From: Octadecabacter sp.
Lineage (GTDB): Bacteria; Pseudomonadota; Alphaproteobacteria; Rhodobacterales; Rhodobacteraceae
DNA: 64,000 bases
Assembly: GCA_028825445.1 (NCBI GenBank)
Contig: JAPKAD010000003.1
Location: forward strand, 62,001-126,000
Direction: 5' to 3'
Below are positions 1 through 9,259 of this stretch, one piece after another. A program made the position numbers and the translations under genes. The notes beneath the pieces were generated by a model. That model did no database searches. It saw nothing but the letters and a program-made list of their open reading frames with translations, and was not told the DNA's origin. Every line of letters starts with the position of its first letter. The first letter of the stretch is position 1.

Positions 1-717
1 CAGCGGCGCTGCCTTGCCTTTGGTCAGTTCCTGCCAAATGGCCTCAATTCCCGTCCGTGCATCAACATCATTGGGTGTGAAATAACTGGACGAGCCAGCA
101 AGAACCGATTGGCGATAATCGACCTCACTCGCTAGTTCATGCACAACCATTCGGTCTTTCAGCAAATTGATGAACGGCAAAAATAACTTACGGTTTAACC
201 CGTCCTTATAAAGATCATCAGGCACACGGTTTGAGGTGGTCACAACTACGACACCGGCTGCAAGGAGCGCCTCAAACAGCCGCCCGACGATCATAGCATC
301 GGTTATATCACTGATCTGCATTTCATCGAATGCCAGGAACCGCACACGACCCGCCAGATCCGCCGCTACGGGCGCAATAGCATCCTCGACCCCATCCTTG
401 CGCGCCTCGGCAATCGCGCCGTGGACCCACTGCATAAATGCATGAAAGTGAATACGTTGTTTTGGCACCTCAACCGTCTCGTACAACAGATCCATTAACA
501 TAGATTTGCCGCGCCCAACCCCGCCCCACATGTACAACCCCTTTGGGCCAATCACGGGAAGCGCCTTGCGAAACCATCCATTCTTCGAGGCTTTTGGAAC
601 ACTTAGAACAGCAGCTCTAACACGTTCTAACGACGCCAATGCAGCCTGCTGCACCGGATCATCATGCAACTTTCCCTCATCCACGCGAGCTTGATATTCT
701 TCTTGAACCGTTTTCAT
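1..717 (-). CDS. zapE: ZapE/AFG1-family ATPase, 3' end outside the window
   Basis: AFG1-like AAA-type ATPase; the bacterial family member ZapE associates with the divisome, and mitochondrial AFG1 works in protein quality control. The 239 visible codons begin at an ATG at 717 and run off the left edge, so the C-terminus is missing. The P-loop is GGVGRGKSM (about residues 65-73) and Walker B is FLAFDEMQI with D131 and E132. The motif HFHAFMQWVH between them is typical of the family. No partner gene is visible because the locus is cut. Family assignment is firm; the cellular role is taken from the family. Confidence 0.9.
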   Translation of the reverse strand, partial: MKTVQEEYQARVDEGKLHDDPVQQAALASLERVRAAVLSVPKASKNGWFRKALPVIGPKGLYMWGGVGRGKSMLMDLLYETVEVPKQRIHFHAFMQWVHGAIAEARKDGVEDAIAPVAADLAGRVRFLAFDEMQISDITDAMIVGRLFEALLAAGVVVVTTSNRVPDDLYKDGLNRKLFLPFINLLKDRMVVHELASEVDYRQSVLAGSSSYFTPNDVDARTGIEAIWQELTKGKAAPL

Positions 718-884
718 CCTACCTTGTTACGCAGACTGACCCTGCCCCGCAATCCAGGTCACAGCTTCTTTAATTCAAAAATGCACATTTAAATCATCTG
801 CTTCCAACCACCGACGCTGGTTGTACTATGCACCATGATTATTTCAGAATTGACGCTAAGCTACATTTTATCTTAAAAAGCGCA

Positions 885-2129
885 ATGGTCCGTCAAACAA
901 ACCTTGTCACACCTGTTCTAATTGCAGGCTGCATAATTATTATGATCAGCTTTGCCGTACGCGCGTCATTTGGCGTGTTCCAAATACCTATCGCCGACGA
1001 GTTTGGCTGGGCACGGGCTGAATTTTCCCTCGCAATTGCGTTTCAAAACCTCGCGTGGGGAATCGGGCAACCAATCTTTGGCGCACTTGCCGAACGCCTA
1101 ACCGACCGCAAGGCAATCTTCCTTGGCGCCATCATATACGCCATCGGTCTCGTGCTGTCATCCCAAGCCATCAGCCCCATCGCACACCAGACTTATGCGT
1201 GGCTTGTTGGCTTCGGAATCGCGGGTACGGGCTTTGGCGTAATCCTTGCGGTGGTAGGTCGCGCCGCATCTGATGAAAATCGTTCCATGTCACTGGCCAT
1301 CGCGACCGCAGCAGGGTCTGCTGGCCAAATTTTTGGCCCGCCTACAGCGGAATTTTTACTGAGTTTCATGACGTGGCAATCTGTGTTTCTAATTTTTGCA
1401 GGCATAGTTCTTACATCATTATTAGCCCTTCCAATGATGCGCAGCCCTGTCACAGCTTCCAGACTGGAACTCGAAGAATCCATTAGCCAAGTTGTCTCTC
1501 GGGCATTTAGAGATCCGACTTACACATTGATCTTTTTGGGCTTTTTTTCATGCGGCTATCAACTGGCATTTATCACCGCTCACTTTCCTGCAATGATCAC
1601 TGAAATGTGTGGCCCGATCCTACCCGGTGGGGCGCTGCACACCCTTGGTATCACCACCACTTCCGCCCTCGGTGCAGTCGCTATTTCCCTGATCGGAATA
1701 ACCAATATCGCAGGCACCTTGCTGGCAGGTTGGGCCGGCAAACGCTATTCTAAGAAATACCTTCTTGCAGGAATTTACACAGCCCGAACTATCGCCGCAG
1801 CTGCATTCATTGCTGTACCAATTACTCCCACCAGCGTGATCACTTTTTCCGTCGTAATGGGGTCTTTGTGGCTCGCGACAGTACCGCTTACGAGTGGGCT
1901 GGTCGCTCATATTTACGGGCTACGCTACATGGGTACACTTTATGGGATTGTGTTTTTCAGCCACCAATTGGGTAGCTTCCTTGGGGTTTGGTTAGGCGGT
2001 CGCCTTTATGATGTCTATGGTTCCTACACCACTGTTTGGTGGATCGGCGTTGGTATTGGCGCGTTTTCGGCTATCGTTCATCTACCTATCCGCGAAAACC
2101 GCTCAAGGTCACAAGTCAGCACTGCATGA
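885..2129 (+). CDS. MFS transporter
   Basis: Major facilitator superfamily carrier of about 414 residues with roughly twelve hydrophobic segments. The N-terminal half carries the usual loop 2-3 region (GALAERLTDRKA), and AGWAGKRYSKKYLL is the matching loop in the second half. An in-frame ATG lies further upstream at 828, but the extra residues are not membrane-like, and the ATG at 885 puts the start just before the first helix. The style resembles oxalate/formate antiporter-like MFS proteins; the substrate cannot be read. It stands alone, followed by a 1 kb gap without genes. Confidence 0.85.
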   Translation: MVRQTNLVTPVLIAGCIIIMISFAVRASFGVFQIPIADEFGWARAEFSLAIAFQNLAWGIGQPIFGALAERLTDRKAIFLGAIIYAIGLVLSSQAISPIAHQTYAWLVGFGIAGTGFGVILAVVGRAASDENRSMSLAIATAAGSAGQIFGPPTAEFLLSFMTWQSVFLIFAGIVLTSLLALPMMRSPVTASRLELEESISQVVSRAFRDPTYTLIFLGFFSCGYQLAFITAHFPAMITEMCGPILPGGALHTLGITTTSALGAVAISLIGITNIAGTLLAGWAGKRYSKKYLLAGIYTARTIAAAAFIAVPITPTSVITFSVVMGSLWLATVPLTSGLVAHIYGLRYMGTLYGIVFFSHQLGSFLGVWLGGRLYDVYGSYTTVWWIGVGIGAFSAIVHLPIRENRSRSQVSTA

Positions 2130-3137
2130 CGCCATAAGTGCAAAACTCCTAGACACGATGTGCCACCTAGCAGCCAAATGTGACTAAGGAATTAGAATAG
2201 GTAATTTGACGACAGCAATACCTCTTCCCTCAGCACATTGTGCAGGACTTTGACAATTTGAGTTGATTGGATAAATCAAACGCGGCAGTCCACTTTTAAA
2301 ATTAATTTTAGTGTATAACGGGGTTTTATTTCACAAATACCTCAAACGATTTTAACGGGATAAATTTTTCCAGCTCAGCCCTGAGACACATCACCTTAAT
2401 ACCATCAGACCCGATGCTTTGATGTAAGGCGTCTCAAAACTCTGCCAACATGTTCGGGCAGCTTGAAAAAACTGGTCTAATAAACCCACAGCTCTGGTAT
2501 TCTACGAACTAAAACTCAATTATTCTTTCAACATCACACGCTTGTTCCAGTTGAACACATAACACCCGCCTGTCCGTCCGCGCCCGAACAACAGCGTGCA
2601 CCCAGTTAGTTAAAATAAAGTATTGTGGCTTAGTTTCGCCACATTATCTTCGCTCAGCCACATCCCACCTACTGTCAGTAAAATACAACATCTGAAGTGG
2701 CTTGGGTTGGTTACCATAAAATATGTCATGATGGACTCACTCACGGTGTATCCCATCACAGTTACATCTCCCAAAAATCCCTGATGCTGTAATTCAATCG
2801 ACTACCAGGTAAAGTTTACCAACCTGAGACCTGCGCAGTGCATCTGAAAAGCCACGCCCGTACATGGCATGCACAAGAAAACGGCAACCTAATTTTTACC
2901 AGCTCGCCATCAATGATACACAAAATCAGACTGGGTATCGTCAGACCCTGTATACATACTAGAAAGGATTTAAAAATCACCAAGTCATTGATAAAATCAA
3001 TATATTTTAAGATGAATAAATAAACTAGATGCCTTATTGCAAAAGAAATCATCCGTATGTGAATTGTTTTCAGCCAGCCAAAGTAGTTTCATCAATCCAC
3101 CTAAAACAAACATCAAAAACACTTCAATCCAGCATAC
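2130..3137. other. 1 kb gap without a recognisable gene
   Basis: Both strands are broken by stops. The minus strand between about 2600 and 2330 gives fairly long peptide-like stretches in two alternating frames, which looks like an old decayed gene, but I could not match it to a family. Two short ORFs overlapping near 2816-3052 on opposite strands have no protein-like features. No tRNA, repeat or insertion sequence end was seen. Confidence 0.5.
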
Positions 3138-4049
3138 TCAACGCCCTTTCCAAACATCCATGATATAGCAGCTCGTCATCAAGTCCAGATGTGCACCACC
3201 GCCATTTTTAAACAGTGTAATCTCGTCTTCCGACCGACGTTGAAACATATCCAGCGCATAATAATCGGCCACAATATGGTCAGGCGAAATCACACCAGCT
3301 TCAAGTGGGATTTTTAGCTCTCCAATGTGCTTCATTGTTGTAGCATAGCTATCTACAAACACTCGTGTGCGCAGCAATGCTTCGTCGTCGACTTCACGCA
3401 TATCCGGGCGGTATGCGCCAATTAAATCAATATGTTGTCCAGGTTGGAACCATGCACCTTTCAGTAAAGGCTCAGTGGCCATTGTGGCAGATGTTACAAT
3501 GTCTGCATCTCGAACTGCCGCCTCTAAATCAGTCGTGACAGTTACACCGTCGCAATCTTTCACGAACTGTTGTGCACCTTCAGGAGATCGGTTCCAAATA
3601 AAAAATTTCGCCTGTGGAAATGCCGCAGAATACGCTTGCCAAAGCGACCGTCCAACGATGCCAGCACCCACAATCAGAATGCGCTTACTATTGGGACGCG
3701 CCAATCTGCGTGCTGCCAAAAGGCTGTCCGCTGCGGTCTTCCACTTAGTAACGAGATGAAAATCTAATATTGCCTCAAGCTGGCCATTGTCGTCAGAAAA
3801 CAAGTTCACAGCGCCATTCACCATTGGGTCGCCAGCAGCCTTGTTACTTGGAAAAATTGTTGCACATTTAATGGCGAGCCCCATGCCTTCAATCCACGCA
3901 GACCTGTTCAGCAAAGTATCGCCATCACGGTACATAAACACGTCTTCCACTTTTGCCTTGGTCCGTGAATGCCCATCCGCCAAGGCGTCAGTCAAAGCAA
4001 GCCAATCAAGGCCGATTTGGCCATCTTCAAATGGGATCATATGCGTCAT
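3138..4049 (-). CDS. Ornithine cyclodeaminase/mu-crystallin family protein
   Basis: A 303-residue NAD(P)-binding protein of the ornithine cyclodeaminase/mu-crystallin family, whose members include ornithine cyclodeaminase, alanine dehydrogenase and ketimine reductases. The dinucleotide-binding motif is VGAGIVG at about residues 127-133, preceded by the family region TKWKTAADSLLAARRLA. K61 in IKCATIFP sits where the substrate-binding lysine is expected. The ATG at 4049 has a good ribosome site (GGAGAA). It stands alone, so the substrate is not indicated; the family is certain, the reaction is not. Confidence 0.85.
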   Translation of the reverse strand: MTHMIPFEDGQIGLDWLALTDALADGHSRTKAKVEDVFMYRDGDTLLNRSAWIEGMGLAIKCATIFPSNKAAGDPMVNGAVNLFSDDNGQLEAILDFHLVTKWKTAADSLLAARRLARPNSKRILIVGAGIVGRSLWQAYSAAFPQAKFFIWNRSPEGAQQFVKDCDGVTVTTDLEAAVRDADIVTSATMATEPLLKGAWFQPGQHIDLIGAYRPDMREVDDEALLRTRVFVDSYATTMKHIGELKIPLEAGVISPDHIVADYYALDMFQRRSEDEITLFKNGGGAHLDLMTSCYIMDVWKGR

Positions 4050-4248
4050 AGAGTATTCTCCGATATTAATAGACCTTCATGAACCACTCATGCAGCCCAT
4101 CTTCTAGTGTCAACAAAAAAGTTGATTTTAAATCGCAGTCCCCTGCAGCATATATCGCGTTTAAAGGACTGCTTAAGCTGCCATTTAACCATTATATTTT
4201 GATCGCAAACCAAAAGGCAGGCACTGCCATTTTTGAAAAATCATCAAC

Positions 4249-4704
4249 TTATTTGGTTAGTTTTGCCGCTCGCAACTCACGTTCCAATGAATCTAAAAAC
4301 CGCGATCGATCAGATTTTGAAAAGGCTTTTCCACCACCCTGCCGAAATGGATCAGCAGCACGAATGTCCGTCATCAAATCGCGCGTAGCAAGGACGTTGC
4401 CGATATTGGCTTGCGTCAAAGCCTCACCGTTGTGTTTTAGAACGCGGGCACCAGCCGCAACGCATTTTGCGGCCAAAGGGATGTCACCTGTGATAACCAC
4501 GTCACCAACGCCGGCACGGTCTGCAATCCACATGTCTGCGATATCTGGACCATCAGGGACAATCACCGTTTCAACCATCGGGTTTTGGGATGGTCGCAAG
4601 CCACCATTAGACACAACAAAAACCCGTACGCCATGACGCATACCTACTTTTTCAACTTCAGTTTTAACGGGGCATGCATCCGCATCGACGTAAATCATAC
4701 GCAT
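4249..4704 (-). CDS. YaiI/YqxD family protein (DUF188)
   Basis: A 151-residue protein of the YaiI/YqxD (DUF188) family, related to NYN/PIN-like nuclease folds but without a settled role. Family marks are the N-terminal YVDADACPVKTE, the central DMWIADRAGVGDVVITGDIPLAA with conserved acidic residues, and the C-terminal KAFSKSDRSRFLDSLE. Length is normal. It lies just downstream of fghA on the same strand (19 bp apart) and may be co-transcribed with it. The nuclease idea is inference from fold similarity. Confidence 0.9.
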   Translation of the reverse strand: MRMIYVDADACPVKTEVEKVGMRHGVRVFVVSNGGLRPSQNPMVETVIVPDGPDIADMWIADRAGVGDVVITGDIPLAAKCVAAGARVLKHNGEALTQANIGNVLATRDLMTDIRAADPFRQGGGKAFSKSDRSRFLDSLERELRAAKLTK

Positions 4705-4723
4705 ACCTTATATGAGACACAGT

Positions 4724-5554
4724 TCATGCCCACAACGCGTCTGCGTGGAAGTTCACGTGATCTTCCATGAACGTCGCAATAAAGAAATAGCTGTGATCGT
4801 AGCCTTTTTGCAATCGCAGCAACCCCTCTTGTCGCTTGGCGGTCATTGCAGCGGCAAAGGCTTCAGTACCAAGCAGATCCCAGAATTGATCATTCGTTCC
4901 AGTGTCGATCAGTATTGGCCCTTCAAAACCCGATTTTTGCATCAACAGCGTTGCGTCGTGCAGGCCCCAGTTGGCTTCATCACCCCAATAGGCCGTGAAT
5001 TGTTTACGGCCCCAGTTGCTTTGCGTTGGATTGCAAATTGGGGCAAAGGCGGACACAGATCGGAATCGTCCAGGCAACGCCATCGCCATTGTTAGTGCTC
5101 CATGCCCGCCCATGGAGTGGCCCATAATGGATTGGCGTGATAAATCGATGGCAAAATTTTCACCAATTATAAAAGGCAACTCTTCTGTTGTGTAGGTCCA
5201 CATTTTAAAATGTTCGGACCAAGGTGCTTCAGTTGCATCAATGTAAAAACCCGCACCTTGGCCAAGATCGAAGGCGTCATCGTTTGGAACCCCTTCACCC
5301 CGCGGGGATGTGTCGGGATAGACGATTGCAACACCTTGTTCAGCGGCCCAGACTTGTGCTCCCGCTTTAGTCATCGCATTGTCATGCGTGCAGGTCAGAC
5401 CAGATAAAAACCATAAGACCGGAACGGGCCCATGCGCGGCTTCAGCGGGTAAAAACACCGCAAAGGTCATATCAGTTCCAGTGGCTGTGGATCTGTGCTT
5501 ATAGACACCTTGCACGCCACCAAAGCAGCGGTTTTCGGATATCTTTTCCATCAT
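4724..5554 (-). CDS. fghA: S-formylglutathione hydrolase
   Basis: Serine hydrolase releasing formate and glutathione from S-formylglutathione, the second step of glutathione-dependent formaldehyde oxidation in the cytoplasm. The 276-residue alpha/beta-hydrolase has the esterase-D motif GHSMGGHGA with nucleophile S147, acid D222 in GTNDQFW, and H254 in YDHSYFFI. FLSGLTCTHDN and YPDTSPRG are further family marks. Its start overlaps the stop of the upstream nitroreductase by four bases (ATGA), so translation is probably coupled. The usual partner, the glutathione-dependent formaldehyde dehydrogenase gene, is not in the window. Confidence 0.95.
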   Translation of the reverse strand: MMEKISENRCFGGVQGVYKHRSTATGTDMTFAVFLPAEAAHGPVPVLWFLSGLTCTHDNAMTKAGAQVWAAEQGVAIVYPDTSPRGEGVPNDDAFDLGQGAGFYIDATEAPWSEHFKMWTYTTEELPFIIGENFAIDLSRQSIMGHSMGGHGALTMAMALPGRFRSVSAFAPICNPTQSNWGRKQFTAYWGDEANWGLHDATLLMQKSGFEGPILIDTGTNDQFWDLLGTEAFAAAMTAKRQEGLLRLQKGYDHSYFFIATFMEDHVNFHADALWA

Positions 5555-6246
5555 CTGTCTCCCTCATAAGTCGTCAGGATTTCCTGTAATCCCTTCTTCT
5601 TTTTCGCAATGGCTGGAACTGTAGCATTGTTGGCGGGATGTCCAACAGCAAGAATCATGATCGGTTTTTCATTCTCAGGCCGTGCGCAGAGTTCATTCAA
5701 AAATTTCATTGGATTGGGGGTATGCGTCAGGCAGGACAAACCTGCCGTATGTAGTGCCGTAATCAACATCCCTGTCGCAATTCCGACGCTTTCTGGAACG
5801 TAGTAATGCTTGACACGCTCCCCATCCCGTTCTCCCCAGCGTTGAGCAAAAACTATGATCAGCCATGGTGCAATATCGAGGTGCGGCTTGGATGCATCAG
5901 TTCCAATGGGTTCTAACGCTTTCAGCCAAGCGTCACCTCCACCACCGCTGTAGAATTTTCTCTCTTCATCCTCAGCCGCCCTGCGAATAGCAGATTTCAT
6001 TAATGGATCACGGATTGCCACAAAATACCAAGGTTGCTGATTTGCACCGCTTGGAGCAGTTCCAGCAGCAAGAACACAGGCCTCAATAACAGCCTTTGGA
6101 ACAGGTTTGTCGATGTAATCTCTGATCGAGTGGCGGGTTTTGACATGAGTATAGAAACGGTCAGCCTCAGATAACATTTGGGCATCATCGTAATTACTAC
6201 GGTCAGGCAGCGGCAGAGCCTGATAACTTGGAACGGCTTCTGTCAT
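5551..6246 (-). CDS. Nitroreductase family protein
   Basis: FMN-dependent nitroreductase-family oxidoreductase of about 231 residues. The N-terminal TRHSIRDYIDKPVP (FMN phosphate contact), GTAPSGANQQPWYFVAI and the C-terminal ILAVGHPA are family hallmarks. The frame stays open to 6276, which would overlap the upstream transporter; the ATG at 6246 (MTEAVPSYQ) avoids this and is preferred. It forms a tight minus-strand operon with the AEC transporter before it and fghA after it. The physiological substrate cannot be inferred. Confidence 0.9.
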   Translation of the reverse strand: MTEAVPSYQALPLPDRSNYDDAQMLSEADRFYTHVKTRHSIRDYIDKPVPKAVIEACVLAAGTAPSGANQQPWYFVAIRDPLMKSAIRRAAEDEERKFYSGGGGDAWLKALEPIGTDASKPHLDIAPWLIIVFAQRWGERDGERVKHYYVPESVGIATGMLITALHTAGLSCLTHTPNPMKFLNELCARPENEKPIMILAVGHPANNATVPAIAKKKKGLQEILTTYEGDR

Positions 6247-6259
6247 TGAGGGCTTTCTA

Positions 6260-7183
6260 TCAGATGAAGGCGGCAATCACGGCAGAGACCGTTATGACAC
6301 TAAGGGCTGTGGAAATCAGAATTGACGCTGAAACCCGTGATGGGGCGACACTGTAATGTTGCGCAATGATGTACACATTTCCAGCTACGGGCAAGGCAGC
6401 AGCCGCGATCATTACACCTGCCGCATACGCATCGACTGTAAATATTACGAGGGCGGCAACGGCTACTGCAGCAGGATGCAATACAAGTTTAGCAAACGAA
6501 AGCCAGCCAGCCACAATAACGCGTTCTGCCGATTTGGTCGCGAGAGACGCCCCAATTGCGAAAAGTGCGCCCGGTGTGGCGGCGGCCCCCAAGAGGGACA
6601 AGAATTCATTGGCTGGCTTTGGAACGGGCAGGCCTATCGACGATACAATTAAACCAAGCGATATTGATACGATCATTGGGTTCTTCAATAATCCAATGCC
6701 AACCGTGCGTAAAACGCCTAGAGACATCCGTCCGTCTCGCGATCCGGTAATCAGAATCACAATAAGCGAACCGAATACGATGAGATCAACTACTAGGACC
6801 AACATAATAGGCCCAATGGCCTGTTCACCTAAAAGCAGCACTAGCATCGGGATACCAAGAAAACCAACGTTGCCAATGACCGCGCATTGGGCCTCAACTG
6901 CTGCTTCCTCAATGCCACGTTTGCGCACTAATGCAACGCCTGTCACGATTAGGTAAATAAACATCGTGCCTAAAAGGTAAGCGAGCACGAAGTGCCAATC
7001 AAAGATTTCACCAAGGGAAAGGTTCGCCGAAAACCTAAACAACATGGCCGAAAGGGCAAAATAAAAGATAAATTTTGTCAGATACGCTGTTGCTTCAGGC
7101 GTAAAAAAGCCGGAACGCCCTGCACCATAGCCTAGTCCGATTAGCGAAAAAAAAGGTACTGTCTGGAGAAAAATTTCTAACAT
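6260..7183 (-). CDS. AEC family transporter
   Basis: Auxin-efflux-carrier-type permease of 307 residues with about ten hydrophobic segments in two five-helix halves. GLGYGAGRSGFF near the N-terminus and NVGFLGIPMLVLLLGE in the first half are typical; the second half has LGAAATPGALFAIGASLA and ALPVAGNVYIIAQHY. Bacterial members move organic acids such as malate or malonate, but the substrate here is unknown. It is the first gene of the operon with the nitroreductase and fghA. The ATG at 7183 fits the first helix. Confidence 0.88.
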   Translation of the reverse strand: MLEIFLQTVPFFSLIGLGYGAGRSGFFTPEATAYLTKFIFYFALSAMLFRFSANLSLGEIFDWHFVLAYLLGTMFIYLIVTGVALVRKRGIEEAAVEAQCAVIGNVGFLGIPMLVLLLGEQAIGPIMLVLVVDLIVFGSLIVILITGSRDGRMSLGVLRTVGIGLLKNPMIVSISLGLIVSSIGLPVPKPANEFLSLLGAAATPGALFAIGASLATKSAERVIVAGWLSFAKLVLHPAAVAVAALVIFTVDAYAAGVMIAAAALPVAGNVYIIAQHYSVAPSRVSASILISTALSVITVSAVIAAFI

Positions 7184-7822
7184 ATTTAAGCGTTACCATC
7201 ACATCGCCTGATGCAAAAGGATTACCCACTTCCAAAAACCACACCTACTGTTAAAATTAAAGCATCCCCAAGGACGACATGAAAGGCCTCCAGAAAAATA
7301 GCTTTTGAATATAACGGCTTTGGCCCCTCCGATGACCCAAAGTTTCACGAAGACCTTAATGATCACAGTGCTCGTCGTAGTCCAACTATCAGTAATGAGA
7401 TACGGCAGCGCATCATCAAGACCGCCAAACGTTATCATACACGCACGATTTAGGACTGCGTTTCCAAAGCTCAGCATGAACTGAAATTTGCCCGTCGTCA
7501 CTTATAGCTTCAGTGTATCCCATTAAAATGTCCTCAGAGCTATTTGCAACATGACCAATAAGGAATGTCATTCAAGTGTTTTGCATCACGAAGCCGATTT
7601 GATCAAAATGGTGACAGAGTGCGAAAAATCTTTGTGCAGGCTTTGCGCCTAACCACTCTAATTATAAATGCTGTTTTCTTCTGATGAGATTGCGAGTGCG
7701 AGCACCTCTTCCTCAGAAAGGTCAGAGAACCGCTTTCTACTGGATACTCTTGGGATTATGTCACACCTCACTATTAGAATTATTCTAATTTATATTGCTT
7801 TCCACTAGATTATAGTTTTGTA

Positions 7823-7842
7823 AGTAAACTGTTTGGTTTACT
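7823..7842. promoter_or_regulatory. TetR-type operator 1 (palindrome)
   Basis: Perfect 7-bp inverted repeat AGTAAAC-N6-GTTTACT. Its core (TAAAC-N6-GTTTA, 7825-7840) matches the operator before the tetR gene in 14 of 16 bases with identical spacing. It lies about 280 bp upstream of tetR, next to a minus-strand TATAAT at 7814-7809. Two copies with the same geometry strongly suggest that the neighbouring TetR protein binds both. No surviving gene starts at this one. Confidence 0.7.
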
Positions 7843-8070
7843 ATGTTAAAATTCAACTTTACTTTAAAACGGAGCGCTTCAAGAAACGTATCGCATTTAT
7901 TAACGTAACGAGTCCTAAAGCCGCCATATCCCCAGCCAGTGGCGGCATTCCATTTTCTCCTCCAAAACTGTTTTTCTTACTCACAGCAAACGTTATAATT
8001 TCGAAAGGGTTTTTGTCAGAACACAGATCATTGGACCTATGCATCTCTGAAGAATAAACCCAGCCCGTCC

Positions 8071-8100
8071 TTGCCTGATCTAAACAGTTTAGTTTATAAA
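8071..8100 (+). promoter_or_regulatory. tetR promoter with operator 2 between -35 and -10
   Basis: The -35-like TTGCCT (8071-8076) and the -10 TATAAA (8095-8100) are separated by 18 bp. The operator core TAAACAGTTTAGTTTA (8081-8096) fills the spacer, so a bound repressor would block RNA polymerase: the classic autorepression layout of TetR genes. The tetR ATG follows at 8121 with a GGGAG ribosome site. The promoter assignment is inferred from sequence only. Confidence 0.65.
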
Positions 8101-8120
8101 ATTAATTAGGGAGATCATCC

Positions 8121-8738
8121 ATGGCTGAAGTTCCATCACAGGTGAAGCGCGGGCGTAAGTTCGATCAAGTTCTTGACGGAGCGCGCGAAATCTTCATGTC
8201 CGATGGTTTTGAGGGGGCGAGCGTAGACGACATTGCACGTGCAGCTGGCGTATCCAAGGCAACTCTCTACAGCTACTTTCCTGACAAACGCTTATTGTTC
8301 ATGGAAGTCGCTAAAACTGAATGCATTCGCCAAGCAGAAGCAGCTGTTGAAACCATTGATATGTCACTTCCTGTTGGCACTGTTTTAACGGAAGCTGCAT
8401 GGCAGATGGTGAATTTTTTTACTTCAGATTTTGGCCTGCGGGTTTTCCGACTGTGCGTCGCAGAAAGTGATCGTTTTCCCGAATTGGGGCGTGAGTTTTA
8501 TGAAAGTGGCCCAGCACTGGTGAGGGGTAGATTAATTGCGTTCATGGAGATTGGAATTTTCCGCAATGAACTAAAGATCGATGATCTTCCGTTAGCCGCT
8601 GATCAATTTAATGAGCTTTGCAAAGCTGACTTATTTCCGCGCCTAATTTTTAGTATGGATACTTCATTTGATGACACACAGAAAGAGCGGATCGTACTTG
8701 GTGCGGTTGAAACATTTCTTGCTAGGTATGCGGCCTGA
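8121..8738 (+). CDS. TetR/AcrR family transcriptional regulator
   Basis: A 205-residue TetR-type repressor. The N-terminal helix-turn-helix is clear (ASVDDIARAAGVSKATLYSY, about residues 33-52), followed by FPDKRLLF. The C-terminal ligand domain, with GLRVFRLCVAESDRFPELGREFYESGP, resembles the AefR-like C-terminal domain. The start at 8121 has the ribosome site TTAGGGAGATC. Two near-identical palindromes, one inside its own promoter, indicate autoregulation. The ligand and the second target are unknown because the neighbouring region has no intact gene. Confidence 0.92.
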   Translation: MAEVPSQVKRGRKFDQVLDGAREIFMSDGFEGASVDDIARAAGVSKATLYSYFPDKRLLFMEVAKTECIRQAEAAVETIDMSLPVGTVLTEAAWQMVNFFTSDFGLRVFRLCVAESDRFPELGREFYESGPALVRGRLIAFMEIGIFRNELKIDDLPLAADQFNELCKADLFPRLIFSMDTSFDDTQKERIVLGAVETFLARYAA

Positions 8739-8762
8739 AAAGCTATAAGCAATAAATACCGT

Positions 8763-9062
8763 ATGAAAATCTTTTTTTTAATTTTAGCAATTACATCAGT
8801 CGCAGCTTGTGAACCTACAGCCACACCGAGAGACTCGTCACCAGTTAGCACGGACCTACCAGCTTCGGCTGCTGATACTTGTAAAGCTCGCCGATACGCT
8901 CACCTTGTTGGCAAAGATAGTTCTGCATTGGAAAGTATTTTGTTGCTCGGACAAGTCAGAATAATTCGACCAAATCAAGTTGTCACAATGGATTTTCGCC
9001 CAGAACGAATTAATTTTAAAATCGATTCTGAAAATCTCATCAGGTCGATTTCCTGCTCATAA
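8763..9062 (+). CDS. Peptidase inhibitor I78 family lipoprotein
   Basis: A 99-residue predicted lipoprotein. A signal peptide ends in the lipobox VAAC with acylated C16. The mature part reads as an I78-type inhibitor domain: CKARRYAHLVGKDSSAL, then RIIRPNQVVTMDFRPERINF and a final Cys near the end (RSISCS), matching the family pattern in which an LVG motif precedes a DFR..R.N strand. Known I78 members inhibit serine peptidases. It follows tetR by 24 bp on the same strand and may share its transcript. The assignment is by motif pattern only. Confidence 0.75.
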   Translation: MKIFFLILAITSVAACEPTATPRDSSPVSTDLPASAADTCKARRYAHLVGKDSSALESILLLGQVRIIRPNQVVTMDFRPERINFKIDSENLIRSISCS

Positions 9063-9198
9063 AAATAGCGAAGATACTCCAAAGGCTTGTTCTGGGGGGG
9101 GAGAGGCTTACAAACTAGCCCCTGGAGTACTATCGTTAATTTTTGATATAATCAAAATGTGTCATAAATGCGACTTAAATATGGGTAAAATGCGTTTT

Positions 9199-9230
9199 AA
9201 CCCCCTATTATGAAAAAAATGGGGTTGATT
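9199..9230. terminator. Weak hairpin before the DUF2794 gene
   Basis: Inverted repeat AACCCC (9199-9204) and GGGGTT (9221-9226) around a 16-base A-rich loop, with only a short T-containing tail. It could act as a modest terminator for tetR and the I78 gene, but a run of T is missing. Confidence 0.25.
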
Positions 9231-9259
9231 TAAGGCCGTTTTGAGACAATTTAATTTGT

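Larger units (their letters stand above)
7184..8120. other. 937 bp gap with an upstream TetR operator and possible remnants
   Basis: Apart from the two operator palindromes annotated separately, no intact gene is visible. The plus strand at about 7310-7490 gives a stop-poor stretch (reading GPSDDPKFHEDLNDHS), and the minus strand of the same area has a 100-codon open frame; neither is recognised. A minus-strand ORF at 7859-8044 has no clear start context. A perfect minus-strand TATAAT (7814-7809) beside operator 1 suggests that a divergent target gene once began here and has been lost. Confidence 0.45.

Noticed and set aside
2816-3052. Two overlapping ORFs on opposite strands in the 2130-3137 gap
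   Set aside because: Both short, AT-driven and without protein character or ribosome sites.
7859-8044. Minus-strand ORF with GGENGM resembling a branched-chain amino acid permease motif
   Set aside because: One short motif only; the rest shows no membrane-helix pattern, so the resemblance is not enough.
9093-9100. Run of eight G
   Set aside because: Lies in a short intergenic stretch behind the I78 gene and not inside or directly before a coding start, so phase variation is not supported.
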